64,000 nucleotides of DNA, taken from positions 248,001-312,000 of the forward strand of contig JAJAGP010000215.1 in the NCBI GenBank assembly GCA_025084515.1, written 5' to 3'. A model generated the notes under the pieces. That model was not told where the DNA came from, did not search any database, and was given only the letters and a program-made list of their open reading frames with translations. This document shows positions 1 to 11,149 of the stretch, piece by piece. The position numbers and the translations under genes are program-made. The DNA is from Ancistrus triradiatus. Lineage: Eukaryota > Chordata > Actinopteri > Siluriformes > Loricariidae. Numbering within the stretch: position 1 is the stretch's first letter; each line of letters opens with the position of its first letter.

Positions 1-170
1 GAAACGGGGACCCAAAGTCAAATTCACAAAGCGGTACTTGCCTGGCAGAAGTCAAATAAAACGCAAAAAGGAAAGCTTAAAAAAAAAAAAAACTCAAAAA
101 CCAAAGCTCCAAAACGTTTAAAACAAAGAAAAGACTGCCGCTGCTAGCTTGCGCCAAAAGTTTTGTACAT

Positions 171-768
171 TTATACATTTATCTTGTTCTGCAATTCTCG
201 GGTGCGTCTGAGATACAGGTATGCAGCTCCGCAGGTTATGAGATATCCTAGACCAATAGTGACGGCCAAAATGGTGTCGGCAACCAACCAGGAATAGGTG
301 AGTGGGGGTCGCGGTGTTGCGGAGTCTAAGGTAATATCCTTGAGTACATTGTCAACGGGGGCCACATCGACGGTTTGGGTCCCATCGTATTGAGTCTAGA
401 GTATGTTTTGAGAAAAAATCAGATAATTCGATATAACTGTTGTATTGGTCGGGTTTGAGATGGTACAAAGCCAGGTCCTGGACGTGAAAAATTGCGTTAC
501 TGGGTACATTGACCCAAAAGGTTTGGTTAGGTAGAGGAACGCAGTCAGCGGTGTCGTGTTGGTCATTGGTCAGGAGGGCTTCCTTTGCCGGGGTATTGAC
601 CAACCAACGACTCCCAACAATTTCAACTTGAGTTGTGGTTATTTGGTACCGGGGGGTAGCAGTAATCGAGCACCGAGAGTCGCTCACCATGGACTTAAGG
701 CCACAGATACCATTAACGGTGTCTCGGATGAAGGGTTTACTGGGACACAGGTAATACACCACTGGCAT
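171..768 (-). pseudogene. env-like glycoprotein remnant, C-terminal part with membrane anchor
   Basis: The upstream part (768-352) is a cysteine-containing ectodomain-like stretch. A frame change near 360 leads into the segment 365-171, which has a hydrophobic span of about 23 residues followed by a short basic tail (LRRTRE). This is the layout of the transmembrane end of a retroviral or errantiviral envelope. The N-terminal surface part and any signal peptide are missing because this segment abuts RT sequence. It is assigned by position and membrane topology, not by a recognised family motif, so it could be another element-encoded membrane protein. Confidence 0.5.
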
Positions 769-2200
769 TTAGACAAGGAAATCTTTGCTCCTGCTGCTGT
801 TAGTTGACCAAGCACATGATCTATCTCGTCCAGGTGAGAGTTTAGGGTTGGATTACGCATCAAGACGTCATCTACGTATATGAGGGTGCCCCTATCGCGG
901 GCATCAGGGTATGCTTTGTTCAGGAATATGTTCAACTCAGCAGGTGAGTTGGCATACCCAAATTGGTGCCGGGTGAACGTGTACTGTGTGCCCATAAAAG
1001 TAAAGGCCAGCTTATGTTGGTCTGCCTTGTGGACTGGAATGGTCCAGAACCCTGATGCCATGTCGATCGTTGAAAAATATTTGGCATCCCTGACTTTGGG
1101 AAGCTCCAGTTCCAGCTGTGTCATAGGCCATCTGGAAAGGGGGACCTGTTGATTGAGTTTACGGTAGTCAATGGTTAGTCGCCACTTGCCATTTGTTTTC
1201 ATCACTGGCCAAAGCGGAGCTGAGTAGGTGCTGTTGCAAGGGCAGACAATGCCCTTTTCCAACAGATTGTCAATGATTTCCTGCACTGTTTCATATGACA
1301 CTATTTTATAATAACGTACATAAGCGGGACGTGCACCAGAGACTGTCAGAATACGCACCGTGTGGATTGTGGTTAGTCCACAATCTAGGGAATCTTGAGC
1401 AAACGCGTGTCGATACTTTGTAAGGATCTCCCTGAGTTTCTCACGCTCTTGATCGCTCTGTAGGGCGTCAGCTTTGTTTAGTAGTAGACTGATTTGAGAT
1501 GCAAATTCAGGGTATGGTTCACCGTCTAGCTCAGGCAGTGTTACCCCTGACCCCCCAGAATTAGTATTTGTTGATGCCGAAGTCGTTTTGGGTTCCGAAT
1601 CTATAGATAGGACAGACACTGACTGTAGAGTCATTAGTTTGCTATCCGTTAGGTCGACTCGCCATGCCGAGTCACCCTCAATCATTGTTGAGAAGATTGT
1701 GATCGCTCTAGCTGGTTTTGTGTATACTATTTTCGATTCGGGCTGGTCAAGGAGCAATGCATGGGGAATAGGCCCTATCACAGGGATTCGGAGCTCAAAA
1801 TCGTGGAATTTTGTGCTAATGAGCCAACCCAGAGCGGTGGCTTTTGGTATTGCGATGTCACCTGTACTATCATTATGTACCAGTAGGTATGGACAGACCC
1901 AAGTTGAAAGGGATAGATGATGGTTGAAAACAGCCAAGGAATGACTCAGGCGTTGGCCCAGTCCGATGTTTAGGTGTATTGATACATCCTTGGTCTTGGC
2001 AGGTACGACGATGGCCTGCTCGTTAATTACCTGGTAGGCTTCGGGTATGGTCTGTCCTGAGCTCAGATTTTCAGGGTCTAGGCACTCACAGTCTTCCTGA
2101 GCTTGGGTCAATGACCAGAGGACGTTGTTGATTGTGTCTACATGGACATTTAGCCTAACTAGAATATCACTGCCAATGTAAACAGCGTGGGGGAACTCTT
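684..2200 (-). pseudogene. Retroelement pol remnant: protease end and reverse transcriptase palm
   Basis: The reading begins with a protease-like C-terminal motif (YIGSDIL, near 2180) and runs without a stop into RT. Visible RT landmarks are WRLTIDYRKLN, the FSTIDMASGFW block and the catalytic YVDD box at 867-878. The N-terminal third is a linker rich in beta-type residues, as in retroviral pro-RT polyproteins. A stop and frame shift lie just upstream of the protease end near 2200, and I did not find the protease DTG/DSG site. The frame ends soon after the YVDD region, and RNase H and integrase are absent. The catalytic motif is intact, but the polyprotein is broken at both ends. Confidence 0.8.
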
Positions 2201-2716
2201 ACTGCGCAGATGCCATTAGCCATTTTGGTCACCTGTGGTACTGGGTCAAAGGAAAACCAATAAGGGCCTTTTGTAAACCAAAGGTCAGTTTTGGTCTTGG
2301 CCAGGGTGTCAAAAAGTTCTTGACTGATTGCTGATTGTCAGACCACAGTGCCAGGACCGCATCCTGGACATCTCGCGTCCTCTAGAAGGAGGCCATTCAT
2401 TATCTGGGGACAGTACTCATTTGCGGCATCGGGCTTGGTCAGAGAACACAAGAAGGTGTCTCATTGTTCCAGTAGTTCGCCCGGGGGCTAGGAAGGCTCT
2501 GACGGAAAGTCAGTTGGTTCCCCTTGTTCATCATCATCATCATCACTCGTACCCCGTAAGCTTAACGAGCTCTTGGGTGTAGGAATGGTAGTAGAGCAAT
2601 GAGCAGAGGTTCGTGGACCTGGGTCCAAAATTTTAAGCGTTTAAAGTCAATTAACGGTTTGAATCGGTTTAGGTCTTTGTCAAGGAGAAGCGGGACAGTT
2701 TCAAGCGGGGACACAT

Positions 2717-5055
2717 TTATCGAATGAAAAGCGCGTCATGTCTAATGCCCTGTTCGAGGGTGGTGTAAATGTAAAATTTTCGTGCCACACCCTTCTCAGT
2801 TAAGTGACCTAGGAATCTGTAAAAAGACGGCTCTTCGGGGATGGCTGGAGCATCCTCCTGAGGACAGCCTTCCTTGGGGTCTAACTGGACCACTAACACA
2901 GAACTAGGGGGAATCGAGTTCTCACCCCCCTGTGTTGGCTGATCGAGTATGCCTCTCGGCATGACAAGAGTCTGTTTGGGGCCTGGTACTGCAGGTTTAA
3001 TCCCATCAGACATAGAGAAGCAATCCTCCTTTGTTCCATCCTGGCCTAACAGAGGCTGGACAGGTGATTTAGGGAGAGCAGAGGTGAGGGAGAACAGATC
3101 GGCTTTTTGGTTATCACCTTGGCGCATATTATCTGTTACTCTGTTAAGGGTTTCTAAGTCTTCTTGACTGAATTTGACCATTTTAGATTTGCTCATTTTG
3201 TTGTAGCCTTTTTCTTGACTTTGGGTTGTCCTAGTCCTCCCCTCAGCAGTACCCTGAGGAAATTACTGTCGCCTCGGGTTGCCCCAGGGACGGTTGTCCC
3301 ATGAGGCACGTCCAACATGCCCTTGGTTCTCTCAGCTCTGGTGGGTTTTTCGTTGATTGGGAGGAGACCGATTGTGGCAATACCTGAGTCGGAGTTCACA
3401 TGATCTCGACTACGGTCTGGCCGCTGTGGTTTAGGAAACCTGTGGCGCTGATGGTTTTGTTGGGACTGAGAGATTCCTTGCCCCTTGTTCGGGCCATGGG
3501 CCTGGTTGGAGTCCTGAGCTGGATCGGCTGGTCCCAATCCCGAGGCTCCTTCCAGCTCTAAAGGCAGGGATGTGGTGTCGAGACTCAACATGCTAAGAGG
3601 GTCTCCCCACTTAGGGGCAGTTTGCTGACATTTAACAAACCCCTTTAGTGCTAAGTCGCGCAATTCTCTACTGTTTAATGTGCCTAGAAAGTAACTAGTG
3701 GTAGGATGGAGGTTTTGGACAAACAATGATTTGAAGTTCAAATCTTCCTCCATACCTGGTTAATTGTTGCAAACGATGATAATAGACCCGTGGGGACTCC
3801 TGCCTACCCTGTTTGACTGACAGAGCCGCGGCCAGCCCAGTCTGTGTGAGAGGATTGGAGAACTCTTCCTTCAATGCCTTAAACAGTAGATAGTAGTTTC
3901 CCCGGATATGGTCCGGCTGGCGCGTGATGAAACTACTGACTTCTCGGTTTGAGGTCACTCGGATTAAATAAATCCAGTCGTCTACCATAGCTTGGGGAAA
4001 TTTTCGCAGATAGAACTCGATATCGAAGTTGGCTCGAATCGAGTTACATTGCGGGCAATTTTATCAAGGTCCCTGTCAGTTGGGCCCTGAGGGTAGCGGA
4101 AGGAGGGGTCTCGCTCTTGGGGAGGAGTTATTCGGGCGCGTTCAGGAGAGTCTCTCTACTCGAGTGGACAAATAGAATCCAGGAGGAACTCTGGGAGGAA
4201 AATCCCGTTCCTGGTCGTAACAGGGAACATTCTGTATATCTGTTGATAGGCCAGGGCGTGTATTGGGAGCATACCGCGGCTCTCTCGGGACATCCAGGAA
4301 TTTCTTACCCATGCTACTTGGCTGCTGTTGGTCATTCAACTTAACCTCAGTCAACTCGCATTCTGCCCTCAATTGTTGTTATTGGCATGCGGCTAGCTCA
4401 TTCCTAGTCCTTACCAACTCGCTTTCTGCCCTCAATTGTTGTTGTTGGCATGCGGCTAGCTCGTCCCTAGTCCTTACCAACTCATTTTCTGTCTCATCCT
4501 GCTGTTCAGTTAGACGTATTATTTTAGTTTGGGCTCGACTGAGCAGACCGGAGGCCTCATGGACCTGTTGTTGTAGTTGGTTCTTCTGACTTCGGACACG
4601 TCTAATTTCTGGTTGTATTTTGACAAGGTGCCCTCTAACTCTTTAATTTTACTGCGAAGGTTCGCATCGCGTTGTTCAAGGGCCATGCACTTTGCGGTGG
4701 CCTGCTCCATTTCTTTGGAACAATTCTTGAATTCAGTTATCTGCAAGACAACCAGCTTCATAATTAGTTGGGATGCCTCCTTACCTTTAAAATCGGTTCT
4801 GACATATTTGGTTAAGCAGGCATCCTGTAGTGACTCAAGTTCGACTGGGTCACTCTCTTGTACAGTTTTCAGATAGTCAGGTATTAGTGATTGAGTAATC
4901 TCTAGCAATGCCGACTCAGTATTCTCATTTGTGTCTTCTACACAGAGGGAATCTGATCGTAGCTCAGCGGAAATAGTGTTATTCAATGCGTGAATTAGTA
5001 GTGTTATGTTTTTAATGACAATTGGATTTACAGGTTGGGTAGGTACACCGCACAC
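2717..5055 (-). pseudogene. gag-like remnant with coiled coil and capsid-like region
   Basis: Four open stretches in different frames (5055-4519, 4372-4142, 3988-3695 and 3753-2717) follow each other on the minus strand. The first holds long heptad-like helices (KIKELEGTLSKYNQ and neighbours). The third and fourth resemble a capsid-type helical region (ALKEEFSNPLTQTGLAAALS and following) and then a low-complexity basic tail rich in R, P, Q and N. I see no clear CCHC zinc knuckle. Frame changes occur near 4500, 4100 and 3720. The assignment rests on position before pro-RT and composition, not on a signature motif. Confidence 0.5.
4353..4490 (-). repeat. 63-bp tandem repeat within the gag-like coiled coil
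   Basis: Two nearly identical 63-bp units (4353-4415 and 4416-4478) and the start of a third are visible. Each unit encodes 21 residues on the minus strand, with repeated ELAACQQQQLRAE-type sequence. Twenty-one residues equal exactly three heptads, so unit gain or loss would keep the coiled-coil register. Confidence 0.85.
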
Positions 5056-5058
5056 AAG

Positions 5059-5063
5059 GTAGG
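5059..5063. repeat. Target-site duplication GTAGG, left copy
   Basis: GTAGG directly precedes the 5' LTR and recurs directly after the 3' LTR at 9739-9743. Five base pairs is usual for Ty3/Gypsy integrases. It shows that the element inserted as one unit and that both LTR ends are correctly placed. Confidence 0.9.
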
Positions 5064-5253
5064 TGTGGTATAGTACAATACACTTCCTGTCCAGCAGATT
5101 GCACTACTACTGTCTTATGTGATGTGTAACCTTGAACTACATGAAGGAGAAGAAAGAGAAGGAGTTGAGTAAAAAGTTGTTATGAACGTTACCGCCCACC
5201 TACCGCCCGTGTCTGTCCTTCGTTGCAGTTTCCATCCTACCATCAACACAACA
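5064..5253 (+). repeat. 5' LTR of the Gypsy element
   Basis: It begins TGTGGTATAG and ends ACACAACA, giving the usual TG...CA ends. It matches 9561-9738 along its whole length except for one 12-bp extra block near 5199 (a local repeat of ACCGCCC) and a few substitutions. Confidence 0.93.
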
Positions 5254-5256
5254 TAT

Positions 5257-5272
5257 TGGCGACGAGGATTAC
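5257..5272 (+). other. Putative primer-binding site
   Basis: TGGCGACGAGGATTAC starts three bases after the 5' LTR, where a tRNA primer site is expected. I cannot identify the matching tRNA from the sequence alone. Confidence 0.5.
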
Positions 5273-5981
5273 TTTAATTGGAATCCTCACAACCTCCTGC
5301 TTTACTGGAAACTCCGGGTGAGCCGACAATGTTGTATACCACCTGATACAAATGTTCGAAAATTACCTGCTAAAGCGTTTGACTGCGACACATGGCCGGA
5401 CAACCGTAAGCGGCGCACTACTGCTTCCCTGTTTAGGCACTGAAGTCATCGTATATTTTCTCTCCCTCCCTGACACTGAACACTTCTTACAATTCTGGGG
5501 GTCTGGCGTGTGAATGCACTAAAGAATTTTTTTTGTGCCCGAAAGGGAATATCGTGGCTGATAGGAGTAAGTTCCGCCAGCCGTGCTCAGAGACATGGCG
5601 AAACAACTATAACAGTACTTGCTGCATTGAGGGACTTGCTAGTTACTGTGACTTGGCACGTTATCTTGATGACATGATACAGATCAGCTGATTGAGAAAC
5701 GTCCTCTGCACGGATTAATAGAACGTCCTACTGTTTGAACTGACCTGAAATTAGAGCACCGCCAACACGCATCGCTAACCCAAATTGAATCGCGCTGGCT
5801 GAGCCAAAGAAGCTATTGCTCCCGGCATGACGCCCACAGTGGAAACTCGTTCAGCCGAGAGAGGTGACGGTGCATACAAGCGTCGGAGCAAAGGCAAGTC
5901 TCAGGCATCAGTCCAACACACACCCCTACCCAGGCGCTTCTCACAACAAAACGTGCTAACCGCTGTGATCCAACTCACATT

Positions 5982-6323
5982 TTGGCAACAACCCCAAATG
6001 TGCTGGCCAAAAATTCAAAATGCAACGCACTGTGGAAAACGGGCATTTTAGTAAAGTGTGCGCAGGCAGCACAGTCCCCACACATATTGTGCGAGAATTG
6101 CGTTTCCAGAACTTACAGTGCCTGCAAATGTTCGCTCCTACATCTGCAGTCCACAAACAAATCGGCCTTACCTGCACAGTGTCTCTTCATGCTAAAGTGG
6201 ACCGTCACTTACTACAGTTTGCTTGTTGACACTGGTTCACAGTCCCCCTCCATTCTTCCCAGAGCATTCTACAGTAGTCATTCATTCCATTTGCCGCTCA
6301 CAAAGCCTCCTGTACGCCGGTGA
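5982..6323 (+). pseudogene. Gypsy gag zinc knuckle and aspartic protease remnant
   Basis: Near 6000-6062 a CCHC-type knuckle is recognisable across two frames (C then CGK.GHFSKVC). It is followed by the aspartic protease active-site motif LLVDTGS near 6220-6240. The frame changes between knuckle and protease and closes at 6323. The upstream gag part (5254-5980) shows no long open frame apart from a short basic segment at 5827-6051. Confidence 0.7.
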
Positions 6324-6399
6324 CTTCCTGAAAAGGCCCTTCCTGTAACTTGGCCTTTGCTCAGCTTACTGTCACACATAACCAAATCAGAGCACACAC

Positions 6400-7560
6400 A
6401 CTGACTTCTACATTGTTCCCGATGGCACACCATTGCTTGGAATGGATCTGTTCACTGCAATTCGCCTTCACATCCGAGATTGGCAGATCGCAACACCTGC
6501 TTCACCAATGGTGAGTCACTCAGTCAACACTACAAGCGCGTTAGGCGTTGCTACTGGATTCATACACAAAGTCAAAGTGCGTTCAGATGTGCCTCCAGTC
6601 CAGCAGAAACTACGCCGACTTCCATATGCTGTGCGTGACGCGGTTTCTGAGGAGCTGAGACGACTGGAAGCCGACGGCATCATCGAGAGAGTCGATTCGT
6701 CTGCCTGGGTGTCGCCTCTGGTGGTCGTGAGCTAGAAGTCAGGTGGTATCCGTGCTTGTGTGGACCTACGTGAACCCAACAGGGCTGTGGTGATAGACAG
6801 TCACCCTCTACCACACATTGAAGAGGTCTTTGCAGAGCTCCGTGGTGCTACAATGTTCTCCACAATCGATCTTCAAAACGCATACCACCAAGTGCAGTTA
6901 CATCCAAGCAGCAGAGATCTTACAGCGTTTATATCGCATGATGGACTTTTTCGTTTCACACGAGTACCTTACGGACTGGCTTCAGCACCCAGTGCGTTCC
7001 AACGCATGATGTCTCAGATCCTAACGGGTCAAAAGGGTGTGCAGTGCTATCTGGATGACATCATTGTCAGTGGGGAGACGCCTGAAGTGCATGACGCCAG
7101 ATTGAAAGCCGTACTTATTGTCCTACGGAGGTGGGTTGAAGACCAATGCTGCAAAATGCCACTTCAGAAAGACAAATTGTCTTTCCTTGGGCATCTTATT
7201 GTTCTGCTTCTTCTGTCAATACAACCAAGACCCTGGCCATGTTCAACAAGCCGTGCTTCAAGCTCCCCCTCCACACGATGCTCAATCTCTACGCTCTTTC
7301 TGGGCCCTGACTGCGTGTTATTCCAAAAGTTCATTCCCCCAACTAATGCCATCTTGTGGCACCTCTCCGAGCTCTACTACGTCAGTCTACTGTTTTGTTC
7401 CACTGGCCAGAGGAGTTCAATAAGAACTTTCTGCAAAGTGAAGGAGATCATCGCTAAACCCCCACCATCACTCATCTGGCTCTGTTTTGTTCATCCGTCC
7501 CTCCCAACAGTCGTTACAACGATGCGTCTGAATGGCATTGGCGCTGTGCTGACACAGTGA
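6400..7560 (+). pseudogene. Gypsy protease end, reverse transcriptase and RNase H trace
   Basis: The frame opens with a protease end (PLLGMDLF near 6430) and continues into RT: a PYAVRDAV-type block, an in-frame TAG at 6733-6735, then CVDLREPN, FSTIDLQNAYHQVQ, FTRVPYGLASAPS and the catalytic YLDD at 7048-7059. After about 7150 the homology continues only in shifted frames. A GIGAVLTQ-like RNase H trace lies at the end. The enzyme motifs are intact, but the polyprotein is interrupted by the stop and later frame shifts. Confidence 0.85.
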
Positions 7561-8012
7561 AGGGCAGATATAGAACAGACCATCGCATTCGCTTCGAGAG
7601 CACTTACTGCATTGAGCGCAATTACTCAACAGTTGAAAAACAGGCCTTAGCATGCGTCTGGGCCAACTGAAAAGTGGCGTCTTATCTGGGGCCGTCATTT
7701 CATTTTACGAACTGACCATAGCCCCTCACCACTCTACTCACTACCAAGGGCCCCTTGGACGTGCAGGCAGCGTGTACTCGCTGGTCTGCTCGTCTGCTGT
7801 GTTTTTAACTACCCGTCGAATACAAACCTGGCCATGAGAATATTACAGCAGAATTGCTGTCCCGCTTGCCTCTTTCTCCCCTCAAAGATTAACACGAGGA
7901 GATGGAGTTGGAGATGGTAGCTGCGGTGTTTCCCCGACTTTCCCTGCCGTCACACTGAAGAGCTCTCTAGTGCCTTGATTGCGTCCTTTGCTACAACCGT
8001 GCGACACTTCAA

Positions 8013-9289
8013 TTGCCCAAGGGATGGCCCTCGTACTGCAAAGGCCTGGATTCTTCTCATCGTGTCCATAATTCCGTGTGCAGAACGAGTTGGCGTGCAG
8101 AACGTGTCATATGGGCGTGGCACTCACCGTTTGTGATACCCAACAACTACAGGCACAAGATGGTCCCAGCGTGCTCATGCTACACCCCCCGGAATCGTTT
8201 GCACCAACAAAGACCTGAGATACTTGTACTGGTGGCCTGGAATGATCGCAGGTCGAGTCTTTCCATCAAATCATGCACACCTGCTGCAGCATGACAAAAC
8301 TGCAACCACCTGCACTGCTCCACTACACCTGTGCCTTCCCCTACGCTGTGGCCTGGGAAAAGTAGCCTGTGGGACATTGTTGGGTCCATTCACACTGCAC
8401 CTGCTGATTGCCGCTTTGCCATTACACTCATCGACTACTACAGCCGGTGGCCTGAGATTGCGTTCTGCTCAAGTGTTACCTCAGCCTCTGTTATGACTTT
8501 TCTTGCCACTGTGTTTAGCAGAGAAGGGAATCCACTTGAACTGGTCACTGACTGGCCCTCAGTTTGTTTCGGCTGAGTTTGAGTCTTTCCTTGCCGACAG
8601 GACCATCAAGCACTGTCGCAGCTCTGTTTACTACCCACAGGCAAATGGGGAAATCGAGCGTTTCAACAGAGTGTTCAAAGACTGCCTACAAACAGCCAAC
8701 ATTGAAGGTAAACCACTGAAAACCTTTTTCACTGAGTTTTTACACACATACAGAGCCACTCCACATGCTGTGACTTCAGTGTCCCCCGCTGAACTGCTAC
8801 ATGGTAGACCACTCAACACCAAGCTGCACTCAGAGGTTTACAACCACCATGCCATGCGCCCCTGCATTGACAAAACAAACCTGCTACAGAACATTCAAAA
8901 GAAACAAGACAAGTCAAAACAATACACAGACCAACGACGTGGTGCAAAACCACCCAACTTCAAGATCGGATCTACTGTCCGCATCCGCAAACCTGGAATC
9001 ATTGCAAAAGGACAGTCCAAAATTCACCCATCCCCTGAAGGTGGTAGCCCAAAAGGGTCCTGCCACTTACCTGCTGTCCGATGGAAAAGTGTGGAATGCC
9101 TTCCACCTTGCCCCCTCACCTTCCATCAGTGCTGCTGTTCCAGCATCACAGCCTGATGATGCTTATCTCCTACCGAGTAACCAAGGTGCCGAGCCACCTG
9201 AACCTGAAACTGTGCACTCACCGTATCAGTCCCCACAAGTACCGAGAGTACGACACGCTCCTGCATGGCTTGAGGACTATGTGACTTAA
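8013..9289 (+). pseudogene. Gypsy integrase remnant
   Basis: The zinc-binding end is visible in pieces (YWWPGM near 8228). The catalytic core appears as TGPQFVSAEFESFL near 8545-8590 and YYPQANGEIERFNR near 8630-8665, including the third acidic residue (E of GEIERFN). A C-terminal module with KGPATYLLSDGKVW (shifted frame, near 9045) resembles the GPY/F module of Gypsy integrases. The last frame stops at 9289, followed by an A-run. At least two frame shifts separate these parts. Confidence 0.85.
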
Positions 9290-9548
9290 AAAAAAAAAAA
9301 AAAACAATGTGATGATGTTCATTGTTGATACTTGTGGTCTACATACATAGCTTACTTACCTACTGTAATTTCATAAGGCTAATATTGGGAAATAATACTT
9401 ACCTTTTACATTATTTACTCAGTGCTATTGATAGTGTAAATTCTTCCAAGCATAATTGCTTATTTCATAGATTCGAGTTACTATGACCGTTCTTTCTAGT
9501 TTTTGAAATACCAGGATTCTTATGCTACAGTTCAGAGTTTATTCTAAC

Positions 9549-9558
9549 AAAAGAGGAA
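9549..9558 (+). other. Polypurine tract before the 3' LTR
   Basis: AAAAGAGGAA ends two bases before the 3' LTR, the expected place for the plus-strand primer of reverse transcription. Confidence 0.7.
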
Positions 9559-9560
9559 TA

Positions 9561-9738
9561 TGTGGTATAGTACAATACACTTCCTGTCCAGCAGATTGCA
9601 CTACTACTGTCTTATGTGATGTGTAACCTTGAACTACATGAAGGAGAAGAAAGAGAAGGAGTTGAGTAAAAAGTTGTTATGAACGTTACCGCCCGTGTCT
9701 GTCCTACGTGCAGTTTCCATCCTACCACATACACAACA
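9561..9738 (+). repeat. 3' LTR of the Gypsy element
   Basis: It is a near-identical copy of 5064-5253 with TG...CA ends, lacking the 12-bp block. It is followed immediately by the GTAGG target duplication. Confidence 0.93.
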
Positions 9739-9743
9739 GTAGG
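9739..9743. repeat. Target-site duplication GTAGG, right copy
   Basis: This pairs with 5059-5063 and marks the right edge of the Gypsy insertion. Confidence 0.9.
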
Positions 9744-10580
9744 GTGTACTGTATTTGAGCTTAAATTATTATTATTTTTTTTTATGAGCGAATAAACAAA
9801 CAATAAGCTTATCATTAAATTGTTGAGTACAACTGAAGGATTTTAATTAATGGCTTAATCGATGAATTTACGGACTTAATTAATAGTGATAATCAGTGAC
9901 TGTGTTATAATAATGGTTCTTAACGGTTATGGTGATTAATAAGAGACTACTGATAGTCTATACGAGAGTACTGAAACCACCTATAGGACACTTCCTACTT
10001 GAGATGGACCTGACGTTAATAGTTAATAGTGGTAATAGTGGTTACCACAGGGAATTTACTCAATGAGCTTCACTAAGTTCACAATGTAGACGCAAAGCTT
10101 TTTTAAAGTTGCAGTGTTTCACCAACACTGGGAAATTATTCCTGAGTTGATCACTCAAGACTTGGTCGCCAGGGGGTCTGGGGGTCAATAACCTATATTA
10201 TTCCTCAAAGGGTGATGTTCAGTATCTGACCACAAGAGGGTAAAGTTCGCGCAACAAAAGGGGCGTCACGAGATACGCATCAATCGTGACGTCATTAAGC
10301 ACCGCCCTTCGGAAGACGTTCAGTGCCTGGAGTGATTTCACTCAGTTACTTTTCCAGGTCATGCTGGAATAACTTTGCTCCCACTATTCAGTTTCTCAGG
10401 GTATTTTGTGCCCCACTGCTGGCAGTTTTCACAACATCTTATTTTATGTTGCGTTTATCAGCACGGTTGTATCACGACGGTGTCTTACGATTATTACCCC
10501 TATCATCACATGACGGTAGTTAGCTAGGCTATGGTTGTAGCAGGGGGGGGGGGGGTTACTTATCAGTAACGCAATTTTTA
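9744..10580 (-). other. Possible leader and 5' LTR of the interrupted retrovirus-like element
   Basis: If the Gypsy element split the minus-strand retroelement, its 5' leader and LTR should lie here. A minus-strand TGGCGACCAAGTC at 10159-10171 resembles a primer-binding site, and 10180-10560 could be LTR. The second LTR is outside the window, so this is unproven. A G-run (about 12 G) occurs near 10542-10553. No open gene is visible. Confidence 0.3.
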
Positions 10581-10926
10581 ACAATGGTACCTTTTATATT
10601 CAGTGTGCGGCGGCGCACACACAAAAACACACAAAGCAGCTTTGATCGCGATTACACACAATGGCGTTTTTCTTTCCTTTCCAAAAACCAAAAACAACAG
10701 CAGCTATTCAATACTTTGTAACCAACTTTCCACAGACCACAATACAACTTTTTAACAATTAAACCTGCAGACAGCTTATACCTGTTCGCACCCAAATCAT
10801 ATGTCTGTAAGATATGAATACAGAACGCTATACACACGTGGTTTTGAAGTTATCGCAAAAGTGGGAGTGACTTCATTCATCCATAAGGTCAATTTGAAAT
10901 GCCTCACAGGGGCGCACCAATAATAT

Positions 10927-11074
10927 GTAGCGGAATACGACTACACTATAACTTGATCAATTTCGCTTTGCTCTTTCAACTGGTTTTCCGGATCCACCAG
11001 CCCCCAAACCATCCGGTGGTGCCCCGTTTGTTCATTAAAATTAATCAATTTAAAGTGTAGTCGTATTCCGCTAC
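10927..11074. mobile_element. Small fold-back MITE with 40-45 bp terminal inverted repeats
   Basis: GTAGCGGAATACGACTACAC begins the element and its reverse complement ends it. Pairing continues with a few mismatches for about 45 bp on each side of a short core. No protein is encoded, and I could not see a convincing target duplication, so the superfamily is open. Confidence 0.75.
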
Positions 11075-11149
11075 AACTGGAAGTGATTTTCATATTTTAG
11101 TCCTATTTTTTTCTGATTTAGCTTGTTTTACATTGTCTTGTTGAAAAAC

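Larger units (their letters stand above)
1..5058 (-). mobile_element. Defective retrovirus-like LTR element with gag-, pro/RT- and env-like remnants
   Basis: Read on the minus strand, open segments follow retroviral order: a coiled-coil-rich gag-like region (about 5055 to 2717), the end of a protease joined to reverse transcriptase (about 2200 to 690), then an envelope-like segment ending in a membrane anchor and short basic tail (768 to 171). No RNase H or integrase is seen between the RT palm and the env-like part, so a large internal deletion is inferred. Frames shift several times, so nothing here is likely to be functional. The far LTR would lie left of position 1. The near end is interrupted at 5058 by a Gypsy element and may resume after 9743. 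Its class (ERV, foamy-like or env-bearing Gypsy) cannot be decided from sequence alone. Confidence 0.75.
5064..9738 (+). mobile_element. Ty3/Gypsy-type LTR retrotransposon, complete but decayed
   Basis: LTRs of 190 and 178 bp flank about 4.3 kb of internal sequence. A TGGCGAC-type primer-binding candidate follows the 5' LTR and a purine tract precedes the 3' LTR. The internal part shows, in order, a zinc-knuckle remnant, a protease with LLVDTGS, RT with YLDD, an RNase H trace and an integrase core with a C-terminal module. The order RT then integrase is that of Ty3/Gypsy rather than Ty1/Copia. Several stop codons and frame shifts make it non-autonomous. Apart from a 12-bp extra block in the 5' copy the LTRs are very similar, suggesting a moderately recent insertion. 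Confidence 0.92.

Noticed and set aside
2525..2550. CAT repeat that would encode a His-tag-like stretch on the plus strand
   Set aside because: It lies antisense to the retroelement coding sequence in a short chance frame, and is a simple trinucleotide repeat.
10930..10950. GGAATACGACTACACTATAA resembles a phage T7 promoter
   Set aside because: It differs by inserted/changed bases, is part of a fold-back repeat, and its complement recurs at the other arm. There is no reason for a phage promoter here.
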